Positions 7,606 through 15,738 of a stretch of DNA of 64,000 bases are shown here, piece by piece. Source of the DNA: WHTX01 sp038255145. Its GTDB lineage: Bacteria; Actinomycetota; Acidimicrobiia; Acidimicrobiales; CAIXPF01. Numbering within the stretch: position 1 is the first letter of the stretch; the number at the start of each line of letters is the position of its first letter. The stretch spans positions 62,001-126,000 of the forward strand of contig JBBSLP010000001.1 in assembly GCA_038255145.1 (NCBI GenBank), given 5' to 3'. Both the position numbers and the translations under genes were made by a program. The notes under the pieces were generated by a model, which saw only the letters and a program-made list of their open reading frames with translations, had not been told where the DNA came from and did no database searches.

Positions 7606-9786
7606 ATGCGTGGGCCGAGGTTGCGACGAGGGCTGGTGGTCCTGGGTGCGGCGACGCTGATCGGCCTGGTGGCCGCCAGTTGCACCACCACCGGCGGCGA
7701 CCAGGCCGCTCGACGGGGGCTCACCCCACCCGAGGGCTCGACGGCCCAGGTCGCGGTGGCCCCCGGTGTGGCCGCGTCGGCCACCCTGGCCGGGGTGACG
7801 GTGCGTCTCCCCACCGGCACCGTCGATCGCTCGGGCACGCTGCGCCTCAGCCTCTCGTCGCGGTCCGTCCCGTTGGCCGACCACGTCCGCGACACCGGCG
7901 CCGCCGTCCAGGTGGAGCTGCTGGGAACCACTCTGCGTGGTCACGCCGAGATCACCACCACCCTGCCCGCCGACCTCGACCCCGAGCGGTCCTGGCCTCT
8001 GGTGCTCGATGGCGACGGCGTGGCCCTGGGCTCGCGCTGGACGCCCGGCCAGGCCACCCTGACCGCCACCACCTCGATCCTGGGTGGCTTGCGGCCCGCC
8101 CTGGTCGACCTGGTGCCCTGGGCCACCGACCACCTCGCCGTCCGTCCCCGCACCGAGGCCGATGCCCCGGTGGGCGGCCCGGAGTGCGTGGGCGCCGACG
8201 CCGCCCGTGACGCCGGCGTGGTCGTGGTGACCTCAGCGCAGGCCCCGCTGCGCTGGTGCGTGGGGATCGAAGCGGGCTCGACCACACTGCGGGTGACGAA
8301 CACCGGCGGCCGGGCCCTGACCCTGGGCGTGCCCACGGCGTGGACCGAGCGCACCCCCGAGAGCTCGGTACCGGTCGGGGCCACCAGCCCGTCGGTGGCT
8401 TCGGACCCCGCCCCCACCTCGCTGGCCGTGGGCCGGGCCGTGGTGGGCTCGGCCCGGTCGGCCGGTGCGGCTTCGGCCACGACGGTGTCGACCACGGTGA
8501 CGGGAGCGCCCCGGTCCCGGGTGGTGGCCCGGGGTGAGACGGTGACCCTGATCGTCCCCGAGGGAGCGGCGGGGACCCTGACCGCCACCGACGACGCCCT
8601 GTCTGCCCTCGTCGCCGCCTTGGCGAGAGGCACCGAGGTGTACCAGGGGCTCGATGGCCTGTTGGGCGTCCGCACCGACCCTGTCGCCCTGTCCGCCCGA
8701 CTGGCGGCTCGCCTCGAGGGTGGGGCGTGCCCGGGTGCGTTGGCGGCCACGGCGGCAGCCGAGGGCTCGCGACGCCCCACCGCGGCGCTGCGGGCCGCGG
8801 CGCGATGCCTGCCCGGCGCCATGGTGGCCGACGACGCCACCCTGGCCGATGGTCCGACCCGGCCCGATGCCACGGCCCGGGCCGCCACCCTGTCCGAGCT
8901 GGCCGGAGCGGTGTGGGGGGCGGTGGCGCGCTCGTCCTCGCTGCTGCGTTCCCTGGCCGAGCCGGCCCCGGGATCGGAGGCCGATGGAGACCCCGTCGAG
9001 GCCACGCTGTCCCTCACCCGGGGATCGGGATCGTGTTCGGCCCCTACCGTGGCCGCGGCCGTTGCCGGCGAGCTCGGTGACGTGGTGGTCGAGCCCGGGA
9101 GCTGTGCCGGGGGTTGGGCCGTGGTCACCCCGGCCTGCGACGGGAGCCGGTGCGCAGGCCAGGGCGCCATCGTGGTCCGTCTGAGCGCAGGCACGTGGCG
9201 TCGGTTCTCTGCCCTGCCCGCCACCATCTGCCGGGACACGGTGATCGCGCTCGGTGCACCCACGGCCATGGCTGCCCGCTTCCCACGCTGTGCGTCAACG
9301 GCGGCGCCCGCCGGCACCACCGGTCCGGCCACCACCGCGACCACCGAGGCGGCACCGACGTCCATCACCGTCAGCCCGGCCAACCCCACCACCACCGGCG
9401 CCGGCGCCGGCGCCGACACCACGGGGTCGGACACCGGTGAGGGCCGGCCGGCACCGCCGCTGTCCGAGGCCCAACGGGGTCGGGCGGCGGCCGTGCTCGC
9501 CGCCGCGGCTGACACCGACTACGTGGCCGTGGCCGCCCAGTCGGCCGCCGGCTTCCGCTACCTGCCGCTGCTGGGGGCACCCTCACCCACCGAGCCCGTC
9601 GACTACTGGAACAGGGTCGACGCGGCGGGGGGCGCGACGGTGGCCGACGAGCTGACGATGACGTTCAGCGCCGCTCCCGAGGTGCGGGCCGACGGCTCGG
9701 CCCGTTGGTACGACGCCGCCAGCGGCTACCTGGCCGTCATCCAGGCCGACGGGTCGTGGACCACCTTCTCCCGGGTCGGTGAGTAG
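7606..9786 (+). CDS. Large lipoprotein of unknown function
   Basis: 726 residues. Residues 1-25 are a basic-hydrophobic signal ending in LVAASC, a usable though imperfect lipobox, followed by a Thr/Gly stretch, so membrane anchoring outside the cell is likely. The body is Ala/Thr/Val-rich with many Ser-Val-Pro strands, suggesting beta domains. A Thr/Pro/Ala low-complexity linker (about residues 560-610) precedes a C-terminal domain (LSEAQRGRAAAVLAAAADTDYVAVAAQ to the end) that looks globular. Several Cys residues in the middle could form disulfides. I recognise no family. AGGAGGT stands upstream of ATG 7606. Confidence 0.75.
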   Translation: MRGPRLRRGLVVLGAATLIGLVAASCTTTGGDQAARRGLTPPEGSTAQVAVAPGVAASATLAGVTVRLPTGTVDRSGTLRLSLSSRSVPLADHVRDTGAAVQVELLGTTLRGHAEITTTLPADLDPERSWPLVLDGDGVALGSRWTPGQATLTATTSILGGLRPALVDLVPWATDHLAVRPRTEADAPVGGPECVGADAARDAGVVVVTSAQAPLRWCVGIEAGSTTLRVTNTGGRALTLGVPTAWTERTPESSVPVGATSPSVASDPAPTSLAVGRAVVGSARSAGAASATTVSTTVTGAPRSRVVARGETVTLIVPEGAAGTLTATDDALSALVAALARGTEVYQGLDGLLGVRTDPVALSARLAARLEGGACPGALAATAAAEGSRRPTAALRAAARCLPGAMVADDATLADGPTRPDATARAATLSELAGAVWGAVARSSSLLRSLAEPAPGSEADGDPVEATLSLTRGSGSCSAPTVAAAVAGELGDVVVEPGSCAGGWAVVTPACDGSRCAGQGAIVVRLSAGTWRRFSALPATICRDTVIALGAPTAMAARFPRCASTAAPAGTTGPATTATTEAAPTSITVSPANPTTTGAGAGADTTGSDTGEGRPAPPLSEAQRGRAAAVLAAAADTDYVAVAAQSAAGFRYLPLLGAPSPTEPVDYWNRVDAAGGATVADELTMTFSAAPEVRADGSARWYDAASGYLAVIQADGSWTTFSRVGE

Positions 9787-9876
9787 CCGATCGGACACCC
9801 GTGGTCGGCTTCGTCACAGATCGCCGTCATGGACGCGTCGACCACACCCGCAGGTCCCCGATGAGGGGGTCATTTA

Positions 9877-9889
9877 GGGGGATTCCCCC
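9877..9889. promoter_or_regulatory. Perfect G5/C5 palindrome, candidate activator site
   Basis: GGGGGA-T-TCCCCC, flanked by TTTA and GTA, lies 25 bases before a TAGGTT -10-like element (9914-9919) and 82 bases before the acidic repeat protein's start. That spacing would place a bound dimer over the -35 region, as for a class II activator. The regulator is unknown. Confidence 0.45.
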
Positions 9890-9970
9890 GTATCGCCGAC
9901 GAGACCCCTGTCATAGGTTCAGGACATCCCCGCCGAGCGAGGCGGGCGGGCACTGGAGGAGACCGGGGAC

Positions 9971-10738
9971 ATGGCCGACAACAAGATCAACACCACCTTC
10001 ACCGAGTGGAACAGCGACATCGACATCGACGAGGAGACCACGTCGGCGGACCGTGGCGCCGTGGCCGTCGGTGACGATGTCGACGAGAGCGCCATCAACA
10101 CCGGGCGCTTCGAGGGCATCCAGAACGGCGACGGCGATGTCGACGCTGATGGCGCCACCATCGGCGATGGCAACATCACCCTGACGGGCTCCGAGGTCGG
10201 GGCCATGTCCTTCGGCCGGGGCGACGCCACCAACGTGGAAGCCGACAACGCCAACCTGGGCTCGGGCGACCTGAACGACATCGACGCCCAGAACGCCAAC
10301 GTGGGTTCCGGCACCCTGATCGACGTGGACAGCCAGGGCGACGGCCAGACCATCGTCGGCAACGGCAACGACGTCACCGGTGACGTGGACGTCGACATGG
10401 ACGACGTGACGGGCAACGCCAACCTGGCCATCGGCGACGGCAACGACCAGACCGCCATCCAGGACAACGACACCTTCGTCGACCAGTCCACCACCGACAA
10501 CTCGGTGGACACGTTCCTGCAGGACAACAGCGTCGACGGCTCGTTCAACACCGAGATCGCCGACTCGTTCAACACCGACACCCAGCTGACCTCGACCTTC
10601 GAGGACAACGATGTGTTCGAGGACAACGACAGCTTCGTGGACCAGTCGTCCTTCGAGTCGACCGACACCGACGTCGACACCGACGTCGACCTGCACCACG
10701 TCGAGGACACCGACCTCGACCTCGACGTCGACGCCTGA
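9971..10738 (+). CDS. Very acidic Asp/Asn-rich repeat protein
   Basis: 255 residues, no signal peptide or membrane segment, almost no Lys/Arg and no Cys. Three compositional zones are visible. Residues about 1-60 are Asp/Glu-rich. Residues about 60-155 are loosely repetitive and could form a beta-solenoid (GDGNITLTGS, ANLGSGDLNDID, ANVGSGTLIDVD, GNGNDVTGDVD). Residues about 160-255 repeat short Asn/Asp/Ser/Phe units (DNDTFVDQS, DNSVDTF, DNSVDGSFN, DNDVFEDNDSFVDQS) and end in VDTDVDL/LDLDVDA. It resembles the repetitive regions of IniB-like actinobacterial proteins in style, but lacks an IniB N-terminal domain that I can see. Possible roles (inference): calcium-binding or surface or fibre-forming protein. 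GGAGGAG lies about 12 bases before ATG 9971. Confidence 0.8.
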   Translation: MADNKINTTFTEWNSDIDIDEETTSADRGAVAVGDDVDESAINTGRFEGIQNGDGDVDADGATIGDGNITLTGSEVGAMSFGRGDATNVEADNANLGSGDLNDIDAQNANVGSGTLIDVDSQGDGQTIVGNGNDVTGDVDVDMDDVTGNANLAIGDGNDQTAIQDNDTFVDQSTTDNSVDTFLQDNSVDGSFNTEIADSFNTDTQLTSTFEDNDVFEDNDSFVDQSSFESTDTDVDTDVDLHHVEDTDLDLDVDA

Positions 10739-10773
10739 GCGACTCCGGCACCAGCACACCCAGCACGCGGACC

Positions 10774-10796
10774 GGCCGGACCCCAAGGGTCCGGCC
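10774..10796. terminator. Hairpin terminator
   Basis: Perfect 10-bp stem GGCCGGACCC / GGGTCCGGCC with a 3-base loop, 36 bases after the acidic repeat protein and 58 before the end of the convergent PspC gene. It is followed by a short run of GGTCAG/GGTCTG repeats. Confidence 0.7.
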
Positions 10797-10853
10797 GCCC
10801 TGCGTCCGGGGTCAGGTCAGGTCTGGTCAGATCCGGTCGAGCCAGATCCGGGT

Positions 10854-11504
10854 TCAGGCGGCCCGGTTGTGCTGCCAGTCGGCCACCACCGAGGGCCCGT
10901 CCTCCTTGGGCATCAACAGCCAGCCCGCGGCGTAGAGGAGCAGGCCGGGACCACCGAGCACCACGGCGACGACGGCGAGGATGCGCACCACGGTGACGTC
11001 GATGCCGACGTAGCGGGCCACCCCGGCACAGACGCCGGCCAGGACCCGGTCATCTCGGCTGCGGCGCAGGGTTCGGGGTGCGGACGGGTCGGACATCGGT
11101 CGGTCCTCCGGGGTGGGGCCGGGGCCGGCGGCCCCGGGGTCGGGGGGTGGTGGGGTAGCTGCGGTCCAACCCGGCGCGGCGCCGGGGGGCGGGCCATCGG
11201 GGCCGGACGAGGGGGCACCGGTCCGGCGCGGTCGCCCGGGGAAGGCGGGGACCAGTCGGAGAGGCCCCGCCGGGTTGTCCGACCACGGGGGGACCGACTC
11301 CGGGAAGGCCGAGGAGGGCACCCACGCCCCTGTCGTGGGGTCCGGCAACGGCGGCGGAGGCGGCGCCATGTCCGGATCGGCGGATTCGATGACCACGACG
11401 CCTTCCGCCTCGGCGGGGTCGGCGGGATCAACGGGGTCGGCGGGATCAACGGGGTCAACGGGGTCGGTGGGTTCGGGGAGGTCGGGTGCGGCGTTGGCGG
11501 CCAT
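10854..11504 (-). CDS. PspC domain protein with Pro/Asp-rich N-terminal extension
   Basis: The last 80 residues are a PspC domain: RRSRDDRVLAGVCAGVARY, an amphipathic stretch, one membrane segment (ILAVVAVVLGGPGLLLYAAGWL) and LMPKED. PspC proteins are inner-membrane components of the phage-shock stress response. Upstream in the same frame lie 136 residues of disordered sequence: a VDPADP repeat, a PPPPPLPDP stretch, then Gly/Pro-rich. Third codon positions there are about 87% G/C, as in coding sequence. However ATG 11096 has a textbook ribosome site (GGAGG, eight bases upstream), while ATG 11504 has only GGAG too close. The gene may therefore be 10854-11096 (80 residues), with the longer form as an alternative or second product. 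Confidence 0.6.
   Translation of the reverse strand: MAANAAPDLPEPTDPVDPVDPADPVDPADPAEAEGVVVIESADPDMAPPPPPLPDPTTGAWVPSSAFPESVPPWSDNPAGPLRLVPAFPGRPRRTGAPSSGPDGPPPGAAPGWTAATPPPPDPGAAGPGPTPEDRPMSDPSAPRTLRRSRDDRVLAGVCAGVARYVGIDVTVVRILAVVAVVLGGPGLLLYAAGWLLMPKEDGPSVVADWQHNRAA
11415..11471. repeat. 18-bp tandem repeat inside the PspC extension
   Basis: Two exact copies of GGGGTCGGCGGGATCAAC, then degenerate 9-12 base remnants. Read on the minus strand it encodes VDPADP repeats. It is a coding microsatellite rather than a CRISPR: there are no spacers. Confidence 0.75.
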
Positions 11505-11630
11505 GGCTCCACGATGGGGCCAACGGCCACCTGAGACCATCAGGGATGACCCTGACCCACCCCCGGTCCCACCCCCATGCCGACCCTGACCCGGGCCCCG
11601 ATGGCCGGCGACGGCGCGATGATCGCGTCC

Positions 11631-12026
11631 ATGGTCACCGAAGACGACGTGCGCCGAATCGCCGTGTCGCTGCCGTCCACGACGGAGAAGCCGTCCTACG
11701 GGACGCCGGGCTTCCGGGTCAAGGACAAGCTGTTCGCCCGCATCCACGACGCTGGCGAGGCCGTGGTGGTGTGGTGCGCCGACCTCGAGGACAAGGAGGC
11801 CCTGCTGGCCTCGGACCCGGCCAAGTTCACCACCACCCCGCACTACGACGGGCACCCCATGGTGCTGGCCCAGATGGCCGAGGTCGACACCGACGAGCTC
11901 ATCGAGCTGTTGACCGACGCCTGGCGGGTGCGGGCCCCCACCAGGGTGCGCAAGGCCTTCGAGGACGAGCGCGCCGGGGCCTGGACCGCTTCCGACCCGG
12001 GCGAACCATGCGGGATCGGGCACTAG
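11631..12026 (+). CDS. MmcQ/YjbR family protein
   Basis: 131 residues. Matches the YjbR fold throughout: VTEDDVRRIAVSLPSTTEKPSYGTPGFRVKDKLFARI at the N-terminus, WCADLEDKEALLASDPAKF, PHYDGHPMVLAQM, and DELIELLTDAWRVRAP at the end. YjbR proteins have a CyaY-like fold and poorly defined DNA-binding roles. ATG 11631 gives the usual N-terminus; the frame is open upstream to 11577, with no better ribosome site. It is 9 bases from the next gene on the same strand. Confidence 0.85.
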   Translation: MVTEDDVRRIAVSLPSTTEKPSYGTPGFRVKDKLFARIHDAGEAVVVWCADLEDKEALLASDPAKFTTTPHYDGHPMVLAQMAEVDTDELIELLTDAWRVRAPTRVRKAFEDERAGAWTASDPGEPCGIGH

Positions 12027-12035
12027 CGTCGAGGG

Positions 12036-12842
12036 ATGTCACTCACCATCGGCAGTGGACCCTTCGCACGCAAGGCCGACGCCGCTGACATCAACCAGCG
12101 CATCGAGGGCCCCGCCCACGTGCTCTGGTTCCAGGACGTGCCCGGACGCATCCGGGCCACCCTCGGCGGCGAGACCCTGGTCGACACCCAGGCGGCCAAG
12201 CTCCTCCACGAGACCCGCCTCCTGCCCACCTACTACCTGCCCCGGTCCGACGTGCGCTTCGACCTGCTCGAACCCACCGACCACAGCACCCACTGCCCCT
12301 TCAAGGGCGATGCCCGCTACTGGACCATCAGGGTCGGGGACGAGGTGGCCGAGAACGCCGTCTGGGGCTACGACGAGGTCATCGAGGGTGCACCCGACCT
12401 CAGCGACTACGTCGCCTTCTACTTCGGCATCCCCGACCACTGGTACGAGGAGGACGAGGAGCTCGTGGGCCATCCCCGCGACCCCTTCCACCGCATCGAC
12501 GCCCGCCACGCCAGCCGCACCGTGGTCGTCGAGGTCGACGGCACCGAGGTGGCCCGCAGCGACCGGCCCACCCTGGTCTTCGAGACGGGCCTGCCCACCC
12601 GCTACTACCTGCCCCGTGAGGACTGGGACCCCGACGCGCTCACCGCCTCCAGCCTCACCAGCACCTGCGCCTACAAGGGCCACGCCTCCTACAACGGCGT
12701 GCGCACCCCGGCTGGCGAGGTCCCCGACCTCATCTGGCGCTACGACGACCCCCTGGCCGACGCCCCCGCCATCGCCGGCCTGCTGGCCGCCCCCCAGGAA
12801 CACGAGCACGTCGAGGTCATCGTCGGCGAGCCCACCAGCTGA
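12036..12842 (+). CDS. Tandem DUF427 domain protein
   Basis: 268 residues containing two DUF427 domains (about residues 30-135 and 160-260). Each carries the ETRLLPTYYLPRSDV or ETGLPTRYYLPREDW motif followed by a CPFKG or CAYKG cysteine loop and WGYDE or WRYDD. DUF427 is a compact beta fold of unknown function, often duplicated in actinobacteria. ATG 12036 lies six bases after TAGCGT (12024-12029), so its mRNA may be leaderless with a promoter inside the end of the YjbR gene; GAGGG directly before the ATG is too close to act as a ribosome site. Confidence 0.9.
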   Translation: MSLTIGSGPFARKADAADINQRIEGPAHVLWFQDVPGRIRATLGGETLVDTQAAKLLHETRLLPTYYLPRSDVRFDLLEPTDHSTHCPFKGDARYWTIRVGDEVAENAVWGYDEVIEGAPDLSDYVAFYFGIPDHWYEEDEELVGHPRDPFHRIDARHASRTVVVEVDGTEVARSDRPTLVFETGLPTRYYLPREDWDPDALTASSLTSTCAYKGHASYNGVRTPAGEVPDLIWRYDDPLADAPAIAGLLAAPQEHEHVEVIVGEPTS

Positions 12843-12900
12843 GTCCGACCAGCTGAGCCACCCCGCGAGCGAGCGGTTCCGAGGCACGGACGCAGCACTT

Positions 12901-12918
12901 CCGTCATCTTTGTGACGG
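12901..12918. terminator. Small hairpin after the DUF427 gene
   Basis: CCGTCA-tctttg-TGACGG, a perfect 6-bp stem with a 6-base loop, 58 bases after the stop codon. The rest of the 237-base gap up to 13079 holds no gene that I can see; it probably includes the promoter for the ferritin-like pair. Confidence 0.5.
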
Positions 12919-13079
12919 CGACCAATCCCCTGACATGACTAGTCCGAATGACCTGTGGACGGAGCGACGGCGAGCGTGTGCAACGCCCCCGCCGCCCTCC
13001 GTTCTGATGGTGCGCGCCTTCGGGGCAGCGAGGCGCACAGGCAGACACAGGACCAGTGACGGACAGAAGGGGACTTCGA

Positions 13080-13760
13080 GTGCCACACGGCATCAGCCCA
13101 GAACCGCTCTTCGGCGGCCAACCAGTACTGGATTTCAAGTCCGGCGTCAGCCGGCGCAGCTTCCTGCGGGGGGCGGCGGTCGTCGGCGTCGGCAGCTCGC
13201 TGGCCCTCGGTGGTCTCACGTCGCTGGCCTCTCCGGCCGGCGCCGCCACCATGGGCAGTGGCGGCAGCGATGACGCCTCGGACATCGACATCCTCAACTA
13301 CGCCCTGACCCTCGAGTACCTCGAGTCCGACTTCTACGACCGGGGCCTGGCCGCCGGCATCCTGTCGGGCCGGGACCTCGAGCTCGTGGCTCCCATCGCC
13401 GTACATGAGGCGGCCCACGTCGAGGCCCTGCTGGCCACGCTGCAGTCCCTCGGTGAGACCCCGGTCTCCAAGCCGAACTTCCAGTACCCCGACGGCACCT
13501 TCGGCGACCGGGACACCTTCCTGGGCACGGCGCAGCGCTTCGAGGAGTTCGGCGTCTCCGCCTACCACGGCCAGGTGGCCAAGGTCGACAACTACGACAT
13601 CCTCGCCGCCGCTGCGTCCATCGCCGGCGTCGAATCACGACACGCGGCCATCCTCTCCCAGCTCACCGGTCGTCGTCCCTTCCCTGGTCCGTTCGAGTAC
13701 CCCGCCCCCATGAGCGTGATCCTGCAGGCCGCGGGCGGCTTCATCGCTGGAGGTGCCTGA
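13080..13760 (+). CDS. Tat-exported ferritin-like protein 1
   Basis: 226 residues. The N-terminus has a twin-arginine signal (SRRSFLRG, then a hydrophobic Ala/Val/Gly core, likely cleaved after PAGA). The mature part is a ferritin-like four-helix bundle (Ferritin_2 type): LNYALTLEYLESDFY, HEAAHVEALLATLQSLG, FEEFGVSAYHGQ and GVESRHAAILSQL supply the Glu and His ligands of a diiron site. Such exported ferritin-like proteins occur in Acidimicrobiia and Deinococci with no firm function; peroxide or iron protection is likely. GTG 13080 is preferred over GTG 13056 because AAGGGGA precedes it. It forms a two-gene operon with a paralogue. Confidence 0.88.
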   Translation: MPHGISPEPLFGGQPVLDFKSGVSRRSFLRGAAVVGVGSSLALGGLTSLASPAGAATMGSGGSDDASDIDILNYALTLEYLESDFYDRGLAAGILSGRDLELVAPIAVHEAAHVEALLATLQSLGETPVSKPNFQYPDGTFGDRDTFLGTAQRFEEFGVSAYHGQVAKVDNYDILAAAASIAGVESRHAAILSQLTGRRPFPGPFEYPAPMSVILQAAGGFIAGGA

Positions 13761-13761
13761 C

Positions 13762-14385
13762 ATGGCCATCACCCGACGTTCACTGGCCAAGGGCGCAGCC
13801 GTCGCCATCCCCGCGGTGGTCGCCGTCAACATGCTGGGCACCAAGTTCCTCGGCGCCCAGTCCGGTGACTTCGAGGACGACATCGACGTCCTCAACTACG
13901 CCCTGACCCTCGAGTACCTCGAGGCCGAGTTCTACCGCCAGGGCAACGGTGCCGGTCTGCTCGAGGGCCTCGAGGCCGAGTACCTGAGCCAGGTCGGCGC
14001 CGACGAGAACGTCCACGTCTACAGCCTCAAGAGCGTCATCCAGACCCTGGGGGCCGACCCGGTCGACCCGCCCTGCGTGGACTTCGGCCCTGCGTTCGGT
14101 TCCCGGGAGAGCTTCCTGGAGACGGCCTACGTGTTCGAGAACCTGGGCGTGCAGGCCTACCTGGGCGCGGCGGGCTTCATCACCGACAAGAGCATCCTCC
14201 AGGCGGCCGCGGGCATCTACGGCGTGGAAGCCCGCCACGCGGCTGTGATCGGGAACCTGCTGGACAAGCCGGCCGAGGGGGGCGTGTACATGGGGGCGTT
14301 CGAGACGCCCCTTCCCCGCAGCGAGGTCCTCGCCGCGGCCACCCCGTTCCTCGGCGGCGACAACTGCAAGATCGCCCTCAGCTGA
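13762..14385 (+). CDS. Tat-exported ferritin-like protein 2
   Basis: 207 residues, paralogue of the preceding gene. The N-terminus TRRSLAKGAAVAIPAVVAVNMLG is a short Tat-like signal with no clear Ala-x-Ala cleavage site, so it may stay as a membrane anchor. The bundle keeps the ligand motifs (LNYALTLEYLEAEFY, DENVHVYSLKSVIQTLG, FENLGVQAYLGA, GVEARHAAVIGNL); the HExxH of paralogue 1 becomes ENVH. The two proteins share the LNYALTLEYLE helix exactly, suggesting tandem duplication and a possible hetero-oligomer. ATG 13762 lies one base after the upstream stop, with GGAGGTG six bases before it. Confidence 0.88.
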   Translation: MAITRRSLAKGAAVAIPAVVAVNMLGTKFLGAQSGDFEDDIDVLNYALTLEYLEAEFYRQGNGAGLLEGLEAEYLSQVGADENVHVYSLKSVIQTLGADPVDPPCVDFGPAFGSRESFLETAYVFENLGVQAYLGAAGFITDKSILQAAAGIYGVEARHAAVIGNLLDKPAEGGVYMGAFETPLPRSEVLAAATPFLGGDNCKIALS

Positions 14386-14410
14386 CCCTGTAGGCACGAC
14401 ACCAGGTGGC

Positions 14411-14451
14411 ACACGATGCGGCCGGCCCTCCCTCCACGGGGCCGGTCGTGT
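14411..14451. terminator. Hairpin terminator of the ferritin-like operon
   Basis: ACACGA...CGGCCGGCCC pairs with GGGCCGGTCGTGT across a 10-base loop, with a small bulge. It lies 26 bases after the stop codon. Confidence 0.6.
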
Positions 14452-14498
14452 CGCGTCCCGCCCGGGAGGTCGACGTCCAGGCGGGGTAAGACCACGTC

Positions 14499-15359
14499 AT
14501 GAGCACCGAGCACCGCATCCTCCACCCCGACGGACGCACCCTTGCCGTGTTGGAGACCGGACCGGCCGATGGCCCCGTGGTCGTCCTGTGCCACGCCGCG
14601 CCGGGGTCCAGGGCCTTCGACCCCAATCCCGAGGCCACCACCGCCGCAGGGGTGCGCCTGATCGCCCTGGACCGGGCCGGCTACGGAGCCTCGTCGCCAC
14701 TGCCCGAGAACGAGTTGCCGACGGTGGCCGGCTACGCGGCCGACGTGGCCGTGGTCCTCGACGAGCTGGGCGTGACCAGGGCCGCGGTGGCGGGGTGGTC
14801 GGCCGGCGGTCGGGTGGCGGCGGCGCTGGCCGCAAACCGACCCGAGCTGGTCAGCTCGTTGGCCGTCATCGCCACCCCTGCCCCCCACGAGGCGGTGGCG
14901 TGGATCCCCGACGAGCAGATGGCCATGATCGAGTCGATGCGCGACGTCGCCCTGTCGGCCACCACGCAGATGACGCCGGCCTTCGCCGAGATGGCCAACG
15001 ACCCGTCCGGCGCCGTGGGATCGGTGTCCGGGAGCGAGGGCGACGACGCCGCCCTGGCCGCCGAGCCGTGGCGACGCGAGCGCCTGGAGGCCATGCTGGT
15101 CGAGGCCTTCGCCCAGGGGGCGATCGGCCTGGCCGCCGACATCGTGTCCTACACGCTGGCACCCTGGGGCGAGAACGTGGCCTCGGTGAGCTGCCCGACC
15201 ACGGCGTGGTACGGCGCCGGGGACCCTGTCGTCACCCCGGCCCACGGCGAGTGGTACCTGTCCCAGGTGGGCGGCAAGGGCGACCTCACCGTGGTGCCCG
15301 ACATCGGCCACCTCGTGGTCATGACCAACTGGGCCGACATCCTCGCCGCCCTGGCCTGA
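14499..15359 (+). CDS. Alpha/beta hydrolase
   Basis: 286 residues. A complete alpha/beta hydrolase: oxyanion loop CHAAPGSRAFD (residues 31-41), nucleophile S101 in AGWSAGGRV, the acid Asp in WYGAGDPVVTPAHG and His in PDIGHLVVMTNW, followed by the last helix. The HAAPGS version of the HG loop is typical of actinobacterial haloalkane-dehalogenase- or proline-iminopeptidase-like hydrolases of unknown substrate. There is no ribosome site; TAAGAC ends six bases before ATG 14499, compatible with a leaderless start. It precedes a decayed SDR gene on the same strand. Confidence 0.88.
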   Translation: MSTEHRILHPDGRTLAVLETGPADGPVVVLCHAAPGSRAFDPNPEATTAAGVRLIALDRAGYGASSPLPENELPTVAGYAADVAVVLDELGVTRAAVAGWSAGGRVAAALAANRPELVSSLAVIATPAPHEAVAWIPDEQMAMIESMRDVALSATTQMTPAFAEMANDPSGAVGSVSGSEGDDAALAAEPWRRERLEAMLVEAFAQGAIGLAADIVSYTLAPWGENVASVSCPTTAWYGAGDPVVTPAHGEWYLSQVGGKGDLTVVPDIGHLVVMTNWADILAALA

Positions 15360-15379
15360 GCCGTGGTAGGCAGCCGGCC

Positions 15380-15713
15380 ATGGCTGACCTCAGCGGACGT
15401 GTCGTGCTCGTCACCGGCGGCAACGGTGGCATCGGGCTGGGCATGGCCCGGGCCTGTGCCCGGGCCGGCGCCGACATCGTCATCTGGGGCCGCCAGGCCG
15501 ACAAGAACCTGGCCGCGGTCTTCCTCACCTTCAGGGAGGCAGCCCGGCTTCGAGAACGACCGCTTCCGCACGGCCACCACCCAGCGCACCCCGGTGCGGC
15601 GCTGGGCCGAGCCCGACGAGATGGGCGCGGTGGCCACCTACCTGGCCGACCCCACCAACACCTTCCACACCGGGGACACCCTGGTGGTGGACGGTGGCTA
15701 CTCGATCTTCTGA
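15380..15713 (+). pseudogene. Short-chain dehydrogenase remnant (internal deletion, frameshift)
   Basis: The first part, from ATG 15380, reads MADLSGRVVLVTGGNGGIGLGM... and carries the Rossmann TGGNGGIG motif through about residue 47. It then loses similarity around 15525-15550 and reading resumes in another frame with FENDRFRTATTQRTPVRRW, AEPDEMGAVATYLADPTN and TGDTLVVDGGYSIF, the standard SDR C-terminus. The central 130-140 residues, including the Ser-Tyr-Lys catalytic triad, are absent. Neither fragment can work as a dehydrogenase. The clean ends on both sides suggest a single deletion rather than gradual decay. Confidence 0.85.
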
Positions 15714-15738
15714 CCAGGCGCCCCGCCGCGCTCGGGCG

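Noticed and set aside
11415..11471. 18-bp repeat as CRISPR or origin iterons
   Set aside because: Only two full copies, directly adjacent, within a coding-like frame.
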